A stretch of 11,630 nt of DNA from Pseudomonas sp. (GCA_003488145.1 DNMQ01000391.1:1-11630), one strand, 5' to 3'; counted from the stretch's first letter, positions 1-8,200 are shown. Notes: generated by a model from the sequence alone, not told the origin. Program-made: numbers and translations.

Positions 1-975
1 GTCGGCGCTGCGTGGGTCGAGCAGGCGATTGACTTCACGGAAGTCGGCGCCGAACCACAGTCGCAAGCCATCGGCGATGCCATGCACTTCACCGTGTCCG
101 GGCGCCGCCGAGAGCGGCACGCTGTTGAGGTAGTCGCGCACGATGCGCTGGCGGGTGGCCAGGGTTTGCGGGCCCTCGCGATAGGTACGCACGCTGGCGG
201 AGATCATCTGCCGGATCTTTTCCTGCGGATCGCCGGTGCGGCCTTCGGGCGAATGCCGATACTTCTCGACCTGGGTGGCCAGGGTGCTGCCGCCGGCGGC
301 CTGGCCGCTGAGGCCAAGGCGCTTCTCCAGCTGGCTGATCGCCGCCTTGGTGAAGCGCGGCCAGTCCACCGCCGGGTTGGCGTGGGGGCGGCTGGCGTCC
401 AGCAGGCCACGGTCCTCGATGAACAACAGGCTCATCACCACCAGCGGTGGGATATCCTCGAAGCGCTCGTAATACTGACGTGGATAGCTGTTGGTGTAGA
501 TCGGCACGCCGCGGCAGTCGTTGATGGTCAACCCGGCCTGGGAATCCTCGGGGTAGGGCGGAAAGAATCCGCGGTGGGTGTAATCCAGCAGTGCCCGCGA
601 GAAGCGTGCCTGCTCCTCGATTCTGAAGTTGCGCTGTGACAGCTGTTGAATGAAGCGCGGCAGATCGACGTAGCCCAGGCGGCGGTCGAACGGACCGTCC
701 TCGGGGAACTGAATGCGTGGGCTCGGCCCGGGTTTGACCGCGTAATCCAGATCGGCCGCATAGCGGCTTAACCAATGCGATTGCCACCGGGCGCTGTCCA
801 GCTCCTGCCAACCGAGATAGCCACCGCCTGCCAGCAGCGAAATGCCGACGAGCAGCGCCAATCGGCGTGCCGTCTTGCGACGGCCTTTAGCTGATGTGCG
901 GGATGATTTGGGGGAAGGGGCGCGCTTGTTACGCCCATCCTGGGATGTATTGTCGGACCGCCATACTGCGCCCAT
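1..975 (-). CDS. Divergent GT51 peptidoglycan glycosyltransferase, N-terminal part (runs off left edge)
   Basis: The reading frame is open from an ATG at 975 to base 1 (325 residues), so only the N-terminal part is present. Residues 1-38 are basic and polar. Residues about 39-57 form one membrane segment, giving a cytoplasmic tail and a periplasmic enzyme. A GT51 transglycosylase domain follows at about 175-312: FIEDRGL (catalytic Glu187 by family analogy), VDWPRFTKAAISQ, GGSTLATQVEK (229-238), and RQRIVRDYLN (275-284) with a downstream WFGADF. GT51 enzymes polymerise lipid II into glycan strands. The domain is atypical: motif 1 carries extra residues before VDW, and the usual RKxxE motif reads EKIRQM, so the second Glu seems absent. 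AGGAAG lies 10 bases before the start. Whether a transpeptidase domain follows lies outside the window. The fold is fairly certain; the exact subfamily is not. Confidence 0.85.
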   Translation of the reverse strand, partial: MGAVWRSDNTSQDGRNKRAPSPKSSRTSAKGRRKTARRLALLVGISLLAGGGYLGWQELDSARWQSHWLSRYAADLDYAVKPGPSPRIQFPEDGPFDRRLGYVDLPRFIQQLSQRNFRIEEQARFSRALLDYTHRGFFPPYPEDSQAGLTINDCRGVPIYTNSYPRQYYERFEDIPPLVVMSLLFIEDRGLLDASRPHANPAVDWPRFTKAAISQLEKRLGLSGQAAGGSTLATQVEKYRHSPEGRTGDPQEKIRQMISASVRTYREGPQTLATRQRIVRDYLNSVPLSAAPGHGEVHGIADGLRLWFGADFREVNRLLDPRSAD

Positions 976-1168
976 ATGTGCCTGGCTTCCTAGCAGTGCT
1001 CTACGGCAAGCATAGTTCGCCCGCACGGCTTAAGCGATGGCGGTTTGACGAACGGAGCGGCTCAAGCACGAGCCTTGAAGCGGAGGCGGTGGGGCGCTTG
1101 GTGAGTTGCTCGTCGTAGCTGTGGACCGCTACTGTGAGACGTGCATCGTTCGGGGCTTGGGAGTAGTA
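976..1168. promoter_or_regulatory. Divergent intergenic region between the GT51 gene and the AraC-family gene
   Basis: This 193-bp stretch separates two divergently oriented starts, so it should hold promoters for both. I see no clear -35/-10 pair. It contains a short hairpin, GGCTC (1059-1063) and GAGCC (1070-1074) with a six-base loop, of unknown role. The regulator frame stays open back to a TTG at 1106, but the ATG at 1169 has a well-spaced GGAG (1160-1163) and is preferred, which leaves 1106-1168 as leader. Confidence 0.4.
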
Positions 1169-1972
1169 ATGAAGGGCAATAACGATTGGATACGGCGCCC
1201 TGACGAGCCTGGCCCCCTTGAGCGGCTTGAGGCCTACTTCAGTGGCTACGGTTACGCTCCCCACAGGCATGACACTTATGCGATCGGCTGTACGCTCGCC
1301 GGCGTGCACCGTTTCAACTACCGCAAGAGCGCCCGCTACAGTCTCCCTGGAAATACCTTCGTGGTGTATCCCGACGAGTTGCACGACGGCGAGGCGGGGA
1401 GCGAGGCGGGTTTTCGGTACCGGATAATCTATATCCAGCCTGCGATGCTGCAGGGGCCGCTCGGTGGGCAGCCATTGCCTTTCATCAATGACGGGATATC
1501 CCGTGATCCACGCTTGCGGCGTGTCGTCTGGGCGCTGCTGTCTTGCCTGGACAACCCGATAGAAGAGTTGGAGCAGCAGGATGCGCTGTTTGACCTGGCC
1601 CAGGTCATGTCCGTCGTAGCCGGGAAAAGAGTCAATCGACGACGAGCCGACTTCCGCGCCGCCGAACTGGCTCGGGAGTACATGCACCATCATCTGGATG
1701 GAGCTCTCAGCCTTGACGAACTCGAGCGGGTTTCCGGCCGGGATCGCTGGAACCTGTCGCGCGATTTTCGCGCCCTGTATGGCACCAGCCCATACCGCTA
1801 CCTGACGTTACGTCGCCTAGATCATGTTCGGCGGTTGCTTTCGAACGGGGTATCAGTGGCCGACGCCGCACTCGTTTCGGGGTTTAACGACCAGAGCCAC
1901 ATGAGTCGCCACTTCAAACAAGCCTATGGACTTACCCCTGCACACTGGGCACGGCTGATGCGGCTGAGCTGA
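1169..1972 (+). CDS. AraC-family transcriptional regulator with N-terminal cupin (probable AzlCD regulator)
   Basis: The product is 267 residues, typical for one-component AraC regulators. The N-terminal half resembles an AraC-type cupin ligand-binding domain: PHRHDTYAIG (31-40) supplies the expected histidines, with YPDELHDGE at 68-76. The C-terminal half carries the two helix-turn-helix units of the family, at about 181-205 and 229-253; the second (SVADAALVSGFNDQSHMSRHF) followed by YGLTPAHWAR is the classic AraC signature. The ATG at 1169 is preferred over an in-frame TTG at 1106 because GGAG sits five bases upstream and the preceding residues do not resemble the family. It lies 94 bp upstream of azlC on the same strand. 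Control of azlCD by a ligand, perhaps an amino acid, is inferred from position and domain type, not shown by sequence. Confidence 0.9.
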   Translation: MKGNNDWIRRPDEPGPLERLEAYFSGYGYAPHRHDTYAIGCTLAGVHRFNYRKSARYSLPGNTFVVYPDELHDGEAGSEAGFRYRIIYIQPAMLQGPLGGQPLPFINDGISRDPRLRRVVWALLSCLDNPIEELEQQDALFDLAQVMSVVAGKRVNRRRADFRAAELAREYMHHHLDGALSLDELERVSGRDRWNLSRDFRALYGTSPYRYLTLRRLDHVRRLLSNGVSVADAALVSGFNDQSHMSRHFKQAYGLTPAHWARLMRLS

Positions 1973-1985
1973 AGTCAGCGCGCGG

Positions 1986-2001
1986 TTGCACGATCGTACA
2001 A
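1986..2001. promoter_or_regulatory. 16-bp near-perfect palindrome, candidate operator upstream of azlC
   Basis: TTGCACGATCGTACAA is an inverted repeat in which only one pair (1989 with 1998) fails to match; the central ACGATCGT is a perfect palindrome. It begins 13 bases after the regulator's stop and ends 65 bases before the azlC start, a normal place for an operator. With no loop it cannot fold as a terminator hairpin, so a dimeric DNA-binding protein is the natural reading. AraC proteins more often bind direct repeats, so the binder could be another regulator. No convincing promoter could be placed around it. Confidence 0.45.
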
Positions 2002-2066
2002 GAATCCTTCGGCGGCACTACTCACACTTCGCAGGGCATGTCATCGCGCAGCTCGGAGTGGAGTAA

Positions 2067-2786
2067 TTGTCAGAAATAGTAGAGAACGCGGACCCGGCGG
2101 CGCCGCTCGTAACCGGCAGCGCTTTGAAACAGGCCCTTCCGGCGGCATTGTCGGTCATGCCGGTTGCCATGCTGTTCGGCGTGCTTGCCGCACGGTCCGG
2201 CTGGTCGGTACTGGATGTTTTGCTGCTCGGCTTGCTAGGTTTCACTGGCAGCGGGCAGTTTGCAGCATTGCCGCTGTCCGAAAGTGGCACGGGGTTCTTT
2301 ACGCTGCTGCTTGTAGCTGCATCGATCAATTGTCGTTACCTGCCGATGGCGATCTCGACTATACGACGGATGCCTCGATCTGCATTCGCGCGCGCCTGCA
2401 GTGCGCACATGCTAGGCGACGAAGCCTATGCCTGTGAACGGGACGACGAGCCGATCGACCGGATGCTGCAGATACGCAGCGCGATATTCCTAACCTGGGT
2501 ACTGGCAGGAGCCTTTGGCGCTGTGATCGGTGGGGTCCTGCCTGAAGATTGGCTCAGCAACGATTTCAACCTCGGATTTCCGGCGAGCGCTGTGTTGTTT
2601 TACCTCGCCTTGTCGCAGCTGAAGGCACGGCGAGCGCACATTCGGCGCCATCAGGTCGCCGGGGCAGTTTTGATCTGTCTTTGTGCCGCAGCTTCCCTCG
2701 GCCTGATCCTGACGCTTGGTCCTGTGTACTTCTGGATTCCCGGCGTATTGCTCGTAGCCTTGCTATTGAACGGAGTCCGAGCATGA
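2067..2786 (+). CDS. azlC: AzlC-family branched-chain amino-acid exporter, large subunit
   Basis: The 239-residue product matches AzlC (LIV-E family) in length, hydrophobic profile and motifs. After about 20 polar residues come repeated membrane segments. Conserved-looking positions include GFTGSGQFAAL (58-68), NCRYLPMA (88-95) and HMLGDEAY (114-121). AzlC works with the small AzlD protein in the inner membrane; characterised members export branched-chain amino acids or analogues, and the substrate here is not known. The start is a TTG at 2067, supported by GGAG at 2060-2063 and again at 2055-2058; the next in-frame ATG (2157) would cut into the first membrane segment. A 13-codon frame starting with ATG at 2038 ends just inside azlC and may be chance. 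The stop overlaps the azlD start, implying translational coupling. Confidence 0.9.
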   Translation: MSEIVENADPAAPLVTGSALKQALPAALSVMPVAMLFGVLAARSGWSVLDVLLLGLLGFTGSGQFAALPLSESGTGFFTLLLVAASINCRYLPMAISTIRRMPRSAFARACSAHMLGDEAYACERDDEPIDRMLQIRSAIFLTWVLAGAFGAVIGGVLPEDWLSNDFNLGFPASAVLFYLALSQLKARRAHIRRHQVAGAVLICLCAAASLGLILTLGPVYFWIPGVLLVALLLNGVRA

Positions 2787-3094
2787 ACGAGGCGGTCCTG
2801 ATTGCCACCGCCGCGCTGCTGATCACCAGCTTATTGGTCAGAGTCGTGCCAGTATTCGTCAGCATGCCGCTCGGCGCGGGCGGTCTACGCATCGTCGGGC
2901 AGATCCTGCCGACCGCGGTGTTCATCAATCTCGCGGTCTACGTCGCATACAGCGAAATCAGCGCTGCACCGGCTGCTGCTGCGACGTCACTATTGGGTGT
3001 CGCGCTGCTCGCCATCAGCGGCCGAGTCGGTCTGGTTGGCAGCATGCTGTTCGGTGCAGCGCTCTACTACACAGCGGCAGCGCTCATCGGCTGA
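2783..3094 (+). CDS. azlD: AzlD-family exporter, small subunit
   Basis: The product is 103 residues and almost wholly hydrophobic, with about four membrane segments, as expected for AzlD (PF05437). Typical features are an N-terminal helix ending in LLVRVVPVF (17-25), a central LPTAVFINLAVYVAY (43-57), and a Gly/Ala-rich C-terminal helix pair. The ATG at 2783 shares ATGA with the azlC stop, so the two are almost certainly translated together as an AzlCD complex. A longer frame reads back to 2549, but that part lies inside azlC and is a shadow. Only five bases separate its stop from the stop of the convergent SH3 gene, and no terminator fits between them. Confidence 0.9.
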   Translation: MNEAVLIATAALLITSLLVRVVPVFVSMPLGAGGLRIVGQILPTAVFINLAVYVAYSEISAAPAAAATSLLGVALLAISGRVGLVGSMLFGAALYYTAAALIG

Positions 3095-3099
3095 TCGAG

Positions 3100-3774
3100 T
3101 CAGAACCAGCGATCGTTACGCTTACGGCCGCGGGTCAGCATTGGCAGGATCAGGCCCACCAGCAGCCCAGCACCGGCGATGCTGCCGCCATAGACCATGT
3201 ATTGCATGAGCACCTGCTTGTTCTCGTCGCCCAGTCGCGCCTGGGTGGTCCGCAGCTCCGACTGTGCCTCGGTCAGCTCGGCTTCGAGGGCGACGCGGCG
3301 GGCGTCCAGTTCGTCGATCAGGGCTTTGCGCGAGTCCAGGGTTTCCTGCATGCCTTGCACGCGCAACTTCCAGCTGTCGTCGATAGTCTTGAGTTGTTCA
3401 CTGAGTTCGGCGACCTGCTGTTCAAGCTGCGGCAGGCGCTCGGCCTGGCCGGGAACGTCTTGCAGTTCCTTGCTGGGAATCCAGACGTTGCTGCCGGATT
3501 CCGAGCGAACCTGGCTGTAATCGCCCTGGGTACTGATCAGCTCGACCTTCTGTCCCGAGGTCAGGGTCCCGACGATGCGGTAGCCATCGGTTGGGCCGCT
3601 GCGCACGTAGGTGTTCAGACTGTCGCTGACCCAGCGAGTGTTATTGGATGATTCTTGAGCATTCACTGGCCCGGTGATGAGCAGCGCGCCGAACAGACTG
3701 GCGCCGATGAATTGGCGCGACTTGGCAAGCGTGAGTCGGGAGAAGAAGACAGAAAGATCAAGAGGTATGGACAT
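3100..3774 (-). CDS. TIGR04211-type SH3 domain protein with coiled coil and C-terminal membrane anchor
   Basis: The 224-residue product has a recognisable order: a signal peptide with a probable cut after VNA (37-39), a bacterial SH3 domain at about 47-103 (RWVSDSLNTYVRSGPTDGY, then VWIPSKEL), a coiled coil at about 108-185 rich in Glu, Leu and Gln, one membrane helix at about 191-214, and a basic tail (RGRKRNDRWF). This is the architecture of the TIGR04211 family (E. coli YgiM-like), placed in the periplasm and anchored in the inner membrane; the family's function is poorly defined, with an envelope role inferred. The ATG at 3774 is the only usable start before the signal sequence, yet I see no Shine-Dalgarno upstream. 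The pre-core part of the signal peptide is long at about 20 residues. Its stop is five bases from azlD. Confidence 0.88.
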   Translation of the reverse strand: MSIPLDLSVFFSRLTLAKSRQFIGASLFGALLITGPVNAQESSNNTRWVSDSLNTYVRSGPTDGYRIVGTLTSGQKVELISTQGDYSQVRSESGSNVWIPSKELQDVPGQAERLPQLEQQVAELSEQLKTIDDSWKLRVQGMQETLDSRKALIDELDARRVALEAELTEAQSELRTTQARLGDENKQVLMQYMVYGGSIAGAGLLVGLILPMLTRGRKRNDRWF

Positions 3775-4187
3775 GAAAAGTTCGCGTTATTGGAAGAATA
3801 GGACCCAAGCGTAAGGGTGGTGGGGGTTGGCTGGATCGGGCGCGCGATTCGGGTCGAGACACAGCGAAAAGCACCTGTGAAGTGGTCGCATTGTTGCAGC
3901 GGCAACCTGGCGCCCGACGTGCCAGCACCAAAACGAGGGCGTTCCGTTCGGCGCATCAGCTGACTGACAGTCCTGGCTGGCAAAAGTTCAGCCAGTGCTG
4001 GTGCAATGGCCAAGGCGGTGACAAGGGGGGCGACGGATTGCAATAGCGCAATGCCAATCGAGATGGCGCGAGGGGATAACGGGTAGACGGTTCGGTATTC
4101 ATGCCAGCATGGCTATCGAACGTTAACGCAGCGGGGCCTGCGTCAGCGTGACTTCCGTCCGCTGTTACAGCCCCGCCTTCAGTGAGA
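3775..4187. other. 413-bp non-coding stretch between the TerC-family and SH3 genes
   Basis: Both flanking genes read on the minus strand, so this stretch should hold the 3' end of the upstream transcript and the promoter of the SH3 gene. A minus frame at 3663-4043 passes through, but its composition (many Ser, Arg and Thr, no domain resemblance) and its run into the SH3 signal-peptide region argue against a gene. Small hairpins are visible: GTTGC/GCAAC (3893-3906), CTGGCTG/CAGCCAG (3973-3995) and a larger one at 4131-4176. I could not place a convincing promoter. It may hold a small RNA or simply degraded sequence. Confidence 0.4.
4131..4176 (-). terminator. Weak candidate stem-loop after the TerC-family gene
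   Basis: GCGGGG-C-CTG (4131-4140) can pair with CAGCCCCGC (4168-4176): nine pairs with one bulge and a 27-base loop. In the minus-strand transcript it begins 11 bases after the TerC-family stop, where a terminator would be expected. No U-run follows, so it is at best a poor intrinsic terminator or an mRNA 3'-end stabilising structure. Confidence 0.3.
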
Positions 4188-4961
4188 TTATTCCGACAGT
4201 TCGGTGACCTGGCGGAGCTGCTTTTGCCTCGCGCGTCGCGCCATCATGTTCAGTACCTCGACTCCGGCGGAGAATGCCATGGCGGCATACACGTAGCCCT
4301 TTGGTACGTGGGCACCGAAGCCTTCCGCGATGAGGGTCATGCCGATCATCAGCAGGAAGCCGAGCGCGAGCATCACGACGGTCGGGTTCTCGTTGATGAA
4401 TTTGGCCAACGGGTTCGCCGCCAGGAGCATCACGGTTACCGCGACGACCACGGCAATGACCATGATCGCGACATGATCGGTCATACCCACCGCAGTGATG
4501 ATGCTGTCCACCGAGAACACCAGGTCGAGCAGCAATATCTGCGCAATCGCGGCGCTGAAGCCCATCGTGACGGCATTGTCGAGCTGCTTGCCTTCGAACA
4601 TGTCGCCGCCGGGTGTCGGGTCGACACTGTGGTGAATCTCCTTGGTGGCCTTCCAGAGCAGGAACAGGCCGCCGGCGATCAGAATCATGTCCTTCCAGGA
4701 AAACGCATTGCCGAACAGTTCGATGACCGGCTCGGTGAGCTGAACGATCCAGGCCACCGTGCCGAGCAGGCCTAGTCTCAGGACCAGCGCCAGGCTGATG
4801 CCGATGCGCCTCGCGCGCTCACGCTGATGTTCCGGAAGCTTGTTCGTCAGAATCGAAATGAAGATCAGGTTGTCGATGCCGAGAACCACCTCCATGGCGA
4901 TCAAGGTTGCCAGGGCAACCCAGGTGGTGGGTTCGGAGAAGAGCTGGATAAGCGATTCCAT
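4188..4961 (-). CDS. TerC-family integral membrane protein (YgdQ/YoaE-like)
   Basis: From the ATG at 4961 the product has 257 residues and about seven membrane segments, matching the membrane part of the TerC/YgdQ/YoaE group (PF03741). Diagnostic acidic positions in the membrane are present: [14 protein letters not shown] (21-34, with Glu24, Asp30, Asn31) and [11 protein letters not shown] (144-154, with Asp146 and Asp152). Characterised TerC relatives have been linked to tellurite resistance and to Mn2+ export or metal loading of exported enzymes; the role of this subgroup is less clear. There is no C-terminal CBS/CorC extension, unlike YoaE. A frame reaching 5015 adds 18 residues with no family resemblance, so the ATG at 4961 is preferred although only a weak GAGA lies upstream. 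I see no yybP-ykoY manganese riboswitch in its leader. Confidence 0.87.
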   Translation of the reverse strand: MESLIQLFSEPTTWVALATLIAMEVVLGIDNLIFISILTNKLPEHQRERARRIGISLALVLRLGLLGTVAWIVQLTEPVIELFGNAFSWKDMILIAGGLFLLWKATKEIHHSVDPTPGGDMFEGKQLDNAVTMGFSAAIAQILLLDLVFSVDSIITAVGMTDHVAIMVIAVVVAVTVMLLAANPLAKFINENPTVVMLALGFLLMIGMTLIAEGFGAHVPKGYVYAAMAFSAGVEVLNMMARRARQKQLRQVTELSE

Positions 4962-5291
4962 ATGGATCTCTAGCGTGAGTGACGACGATCCCGCGTCTGG
5001 CGGGTGCGCGAGCATAGCTGCAAGGCAATCCGTAACAGAGCCCGCATTTTGGACCGCTTTGTATCAAATCGATTCAGCGCTCGACGGCGACCGCCGCGCG
5101 TGCGGTGTCCATCTGGGCAGAGCAGGGTCCTGGCGGAAATGAAGCACCTGGGGCGCCACAGTTCGGCGAGCCAGGCCGCTTGATTTCGTGCAACCGTCTG
5201 GGCAGCTGCAAGTGCAAAGCGCGGCGGTTTCTGCTTTTATGGCCTGCAGCACGCTGCGGGATTACCGCCCGCCCATTCATCACGATGCATA
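4962..5291. promoter_or_regulatory. 330-bp divergent intergenic region between the TerC-family gene and the hybrid kinase
   Basis: This region should carry promoters for both divergent genes. Visible structure is modest: a hairpin CCCGC/GCGGG (4990-5004) about 29 bases before the TerC-family start, and a nine-base direct repeat TCTGGGCAG at 5112-5120 and 5197-5205, on the kinase side. No -35/-10 pair or sigma-54 element stands out on either strand. Frames crossing it on both strands read as low-quality shadow sequence. The kinase frame itself is open back to 5184 but has no ATG, GTG or TTG before 5292. Confidence 0.4.
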
Positions 5292-8200
5292 GTGGAAATA
5301 GCTCTGGAAAATCTGACCCGAGAGGAGCTGGAGGCTGAGGTGGCGCGCCTGCGCACGGTTCTGGACCGGGCTGGAATCGATCCGGATCCGGCCCTATCTC
5401 AAGTTCACCGTGATAGTCAGCCCGCCCGCGAGCAGCATCGTCAGCGCCCGACACCCGCACAGTTGGGTGCCTCCAAACATCTCCCCGAAACGCTGCATGC
5501 CAGCCTTCTGGCACTGGCTGGCAGCGAGGCACGACAGCGCGCGATATTCGAGAGCGCGATCGACTTCGCCATCATCCTGACCGACACCGCAGGCATCATC
5601 ACAGACTGGAATGCCGGCGCCGAGCAGGTGATGGGCTGGACCGCAGACGAGATGCGTGGGCAAAGCGCCGAGCGGTTCTTCACGCCAGCCGATCGGACCT
5701 GCGACTGGCTCGGCGAAGAGATGCAGAGCGCGCTACGTGAGGGCCGCGCTCTGGACGAGCGCTGGCACCTGCGCAAGGACGGTCAGCAGTTCTGGGCAGC
5801 GGGCGAACTCTCGCCGATCCATGACGAAAACGGTGCACACCTCGGCTTCATGAAAATCCTGCGTGACCGCACCAGCGAGCACCTTGCGGGCCTCGCCATG
5901 GAAGATACCCAGGTGCGCTATCGGCTGGCCGCGAAGGCGACCAACGATGCGGTCTGGGACTGGGATCTGCTCAACAATCACGTGTTGTGGAATGACGCGC
6001 TGGAGCAGGCGTACGGCCATCCGCTGGCAAACGTCGACAGCTCCGGTGATTGGTGGCTGGCGCATATCCATCCGGATGACCGTGCACGTATTCATCGGTC
6101 TATTCATGCGGTCATCGATGGCAGCGAGGTGACCTGGACCGACGAGTACCGCTTTCGCCGTCTGGATGGGTCCTACGCGGATATCCTCGACCGCGGTCAT
6201 GTGATTCGTGACGTTCACGGCCAGGCCGTGCGGATGATTGGCGCGATGCTCGACCTGACGCGCATGCGCGCCGCCGAGGCGGCCTTGCGCCAGAGTGAGG
6301 AACGCTTCAGCACCATTCTGGAGACCATCGAGGCGGCATTCGCCATCGTTCAGGTCAAGTTCGACGCCGACGACAATCCCGTGGATTACTGCTTCCTCGA
6401 GGCCAATCCTGCGTTCGAGCGCCAGGCCGGCGTAGACCTGCGCGGCAAATGGGTCACCGAGTTCGCGCCGGATCTCGAGCAATTCTGGTTCGAAATTTAC
6501 GGCCACGTCGCCAAGACCGGTGAGCCTACCAACTTCGAGAATTATGCCGAGGCGTTCGAACGCTGGTTCGATGTTCGCGCCGTCCGCGTCGGCGATCCCG
6601 CCGAGCGGCGAATCGCCATCCTCTTCAACGACGTAACCGAACGCAGAAACGCCGAAGAACGCCTGCGCATCAGCGAAGCTCTTGCGCGGGAGAATGTTCA
6701 GCGCGTCCAGCTGGCGCTCGAGGCGGGCGCGATCATCGGTACCTGGAACTGGCATCTGCCAACCGACCGCTTCACCGTGGATGAGGGGTTTGCGAGCGCC
6801 TTCGGCCTCGATCCCACCCTTGCTCGTGACGGGCTTAGCCTCGAGCAGATCATCGCAACGGTGCACCCTGAGGACCGGGACGGACTGATTGCAGCGATCG
6901 AAGAAGTCATCGCCCGCGGTGGTGCCTATGCGCACCAGTACCGTGTGCGCCGCGCTGATGGAAGGTTCTACTGGCTTGAGGCCAACGGGCGCGTCGATCA
7001 TGCCGAGGACGGCACGCCGTTGAGCTTTCCCGGCGTCTTGATCGACGTCGAGGACCGGCGCTCCATCGAGGCGGAGCGGGATCGCGCCACCGCTGCGCTG
7101 CGCGCACTCAACGACACGCTGGAGCAGCGCGTGGCCGAGCGGACGGCGGAGCTGGTCCAGGCCGAGGAGAAGTTGCGTCAGTCGCAGAAAATGGAAGCGG
7201 TCGGCCAGCTGACTGGCGGTCTTGCCCATGACTTCAACAACCTGCTGGCCGGTATCAGCGGCGCGCTGGAATTGATGAACCTGCGGATTTCCCAGGGGCG
7301 GCTGGACGATATCGACAAGTACATGGCGGCTGCGCAGGGTGCCGCCAGGCGTGCCGCGGCGCTGACCCATCGGCTGCTCGCCTTTTCCCGCCGGCAGACT
7401 CTCGACCCGCGGCCGGTTGACGTCAACATGCTGATGGAGGGTATGACCGAGCTGATCCAGCGCACGGTGGGGCCGAGCATCCTCCTCGAAACCATCAGTG
7501 CGCCCGACCTCTGGGCGGCGTCGGTCGATGCCAGTCAGCTGGAGAACGCGATCCTCAATCTCTGCATCAACTCGCGCGACGCGATGCCCGACGGCGGTCG
7601 GATCACCATCGAGACCGCCAACCGCGTGCTCAGTCCGGAGATGGCGCAGGCCTATGACCTGCCCGCCAGCGAGTATCTGTCGCTGTCCGTCACCGACACA
7701 GGGACCGGCATGACGCCCAGCGTGATTGCAAAAGCGTTCGACCCGTTCTTCACCACCAAACCGATTGGCGAAGGCACCGGGCTGGGGCTTTCGATGATCT
7801 ACGGATTTGCCAAACAGTCCGGCGGGCAGGTGCGCATCGATTCCGAGGTCGGTCGCGGAACCTCGATGTGCATCTACCTGCCGCGCTACCACGGCAATGC
7901 CGGGACCGGCACCTTGGCGCAAAGCAACCCCGCGACAGCGCTTGCGGGCGCCTGCGGCACGATTCTGATCGTCGACGACGAGCCGACCGTACGCCTGCTG
8001 CTAATGGATGTGCTGGGCGACCTCGGTTACACGCTGATCGAAGCATCGGACAGCGTGGCCGGGCTGAAGCTGCTGCAGTCGGATGTGAGCATCGACCTGC
8101 TGATCACCGATGTCGGCTTGCCCGGTGGGATGAACGGCCGGCAGATGGCCGATGCCGGTCGCCAGGTGCGCCCCGGTCTGAAGACGCTGTTCATCACTGG

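Noticed and set aside
89..811. 240-residue minus frame and a 185-residue plus frame at the left edge
   Set aside because: Both are out of frame with the GT51 gene, whose motifs (IEDRGL, GGSTLATQ, DYLN) occur only in the frame starting at 975.
1059..1074. GGCTC/GAGCC hairpin in the GT51-AraC intergenic region as a terminator
   Set aside because: It lies between divergent starts with no transcript to end, has five pairs and no T-run.
2038..2079. 13-codon upstream reading frame overlapping the azlC start
   Set aside because: Its ATG has no properly spaced ribosome-binding site and the peptide has no regulatory character; likely chance.
3663..4043. 126-residue minus frame between the TerC-family and SH3 genes
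   Set aside because: Low-complexity Ser/Arg/Thr-rich translation with no family resemblance, overlapping the start of the SH3 gene in another frame.
4182..4775. 197-residue His-rich plus frame antisense to the TerC-family gene
   Set aside because: The histidine-rich look arises from reading hydrophobic Val/Met codons in reverse; the minus frame has the TerC motifs.
5112..5205. Nine-base direct repeat TCTGGGCAG as an operator for the kinase gene
   Set aside because: Copies are 85 bases apart and short; in high-G+C DNA this can occur by chance.
5600..5700. LOV-type photosensory domain in the first PAS of the kinase
   Set aside because: The flavin-binding NCRFLQ cysteine motif is absent.
5733..7922. 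729-residue open frame antisense to the hybrid kinase gene
   Set aside because: It mirrors the G/C-rich third-position bias of the kinase gene; the translation has no recognisable domain, while the sense frame has intact PAS, kinase and receiver motifs.
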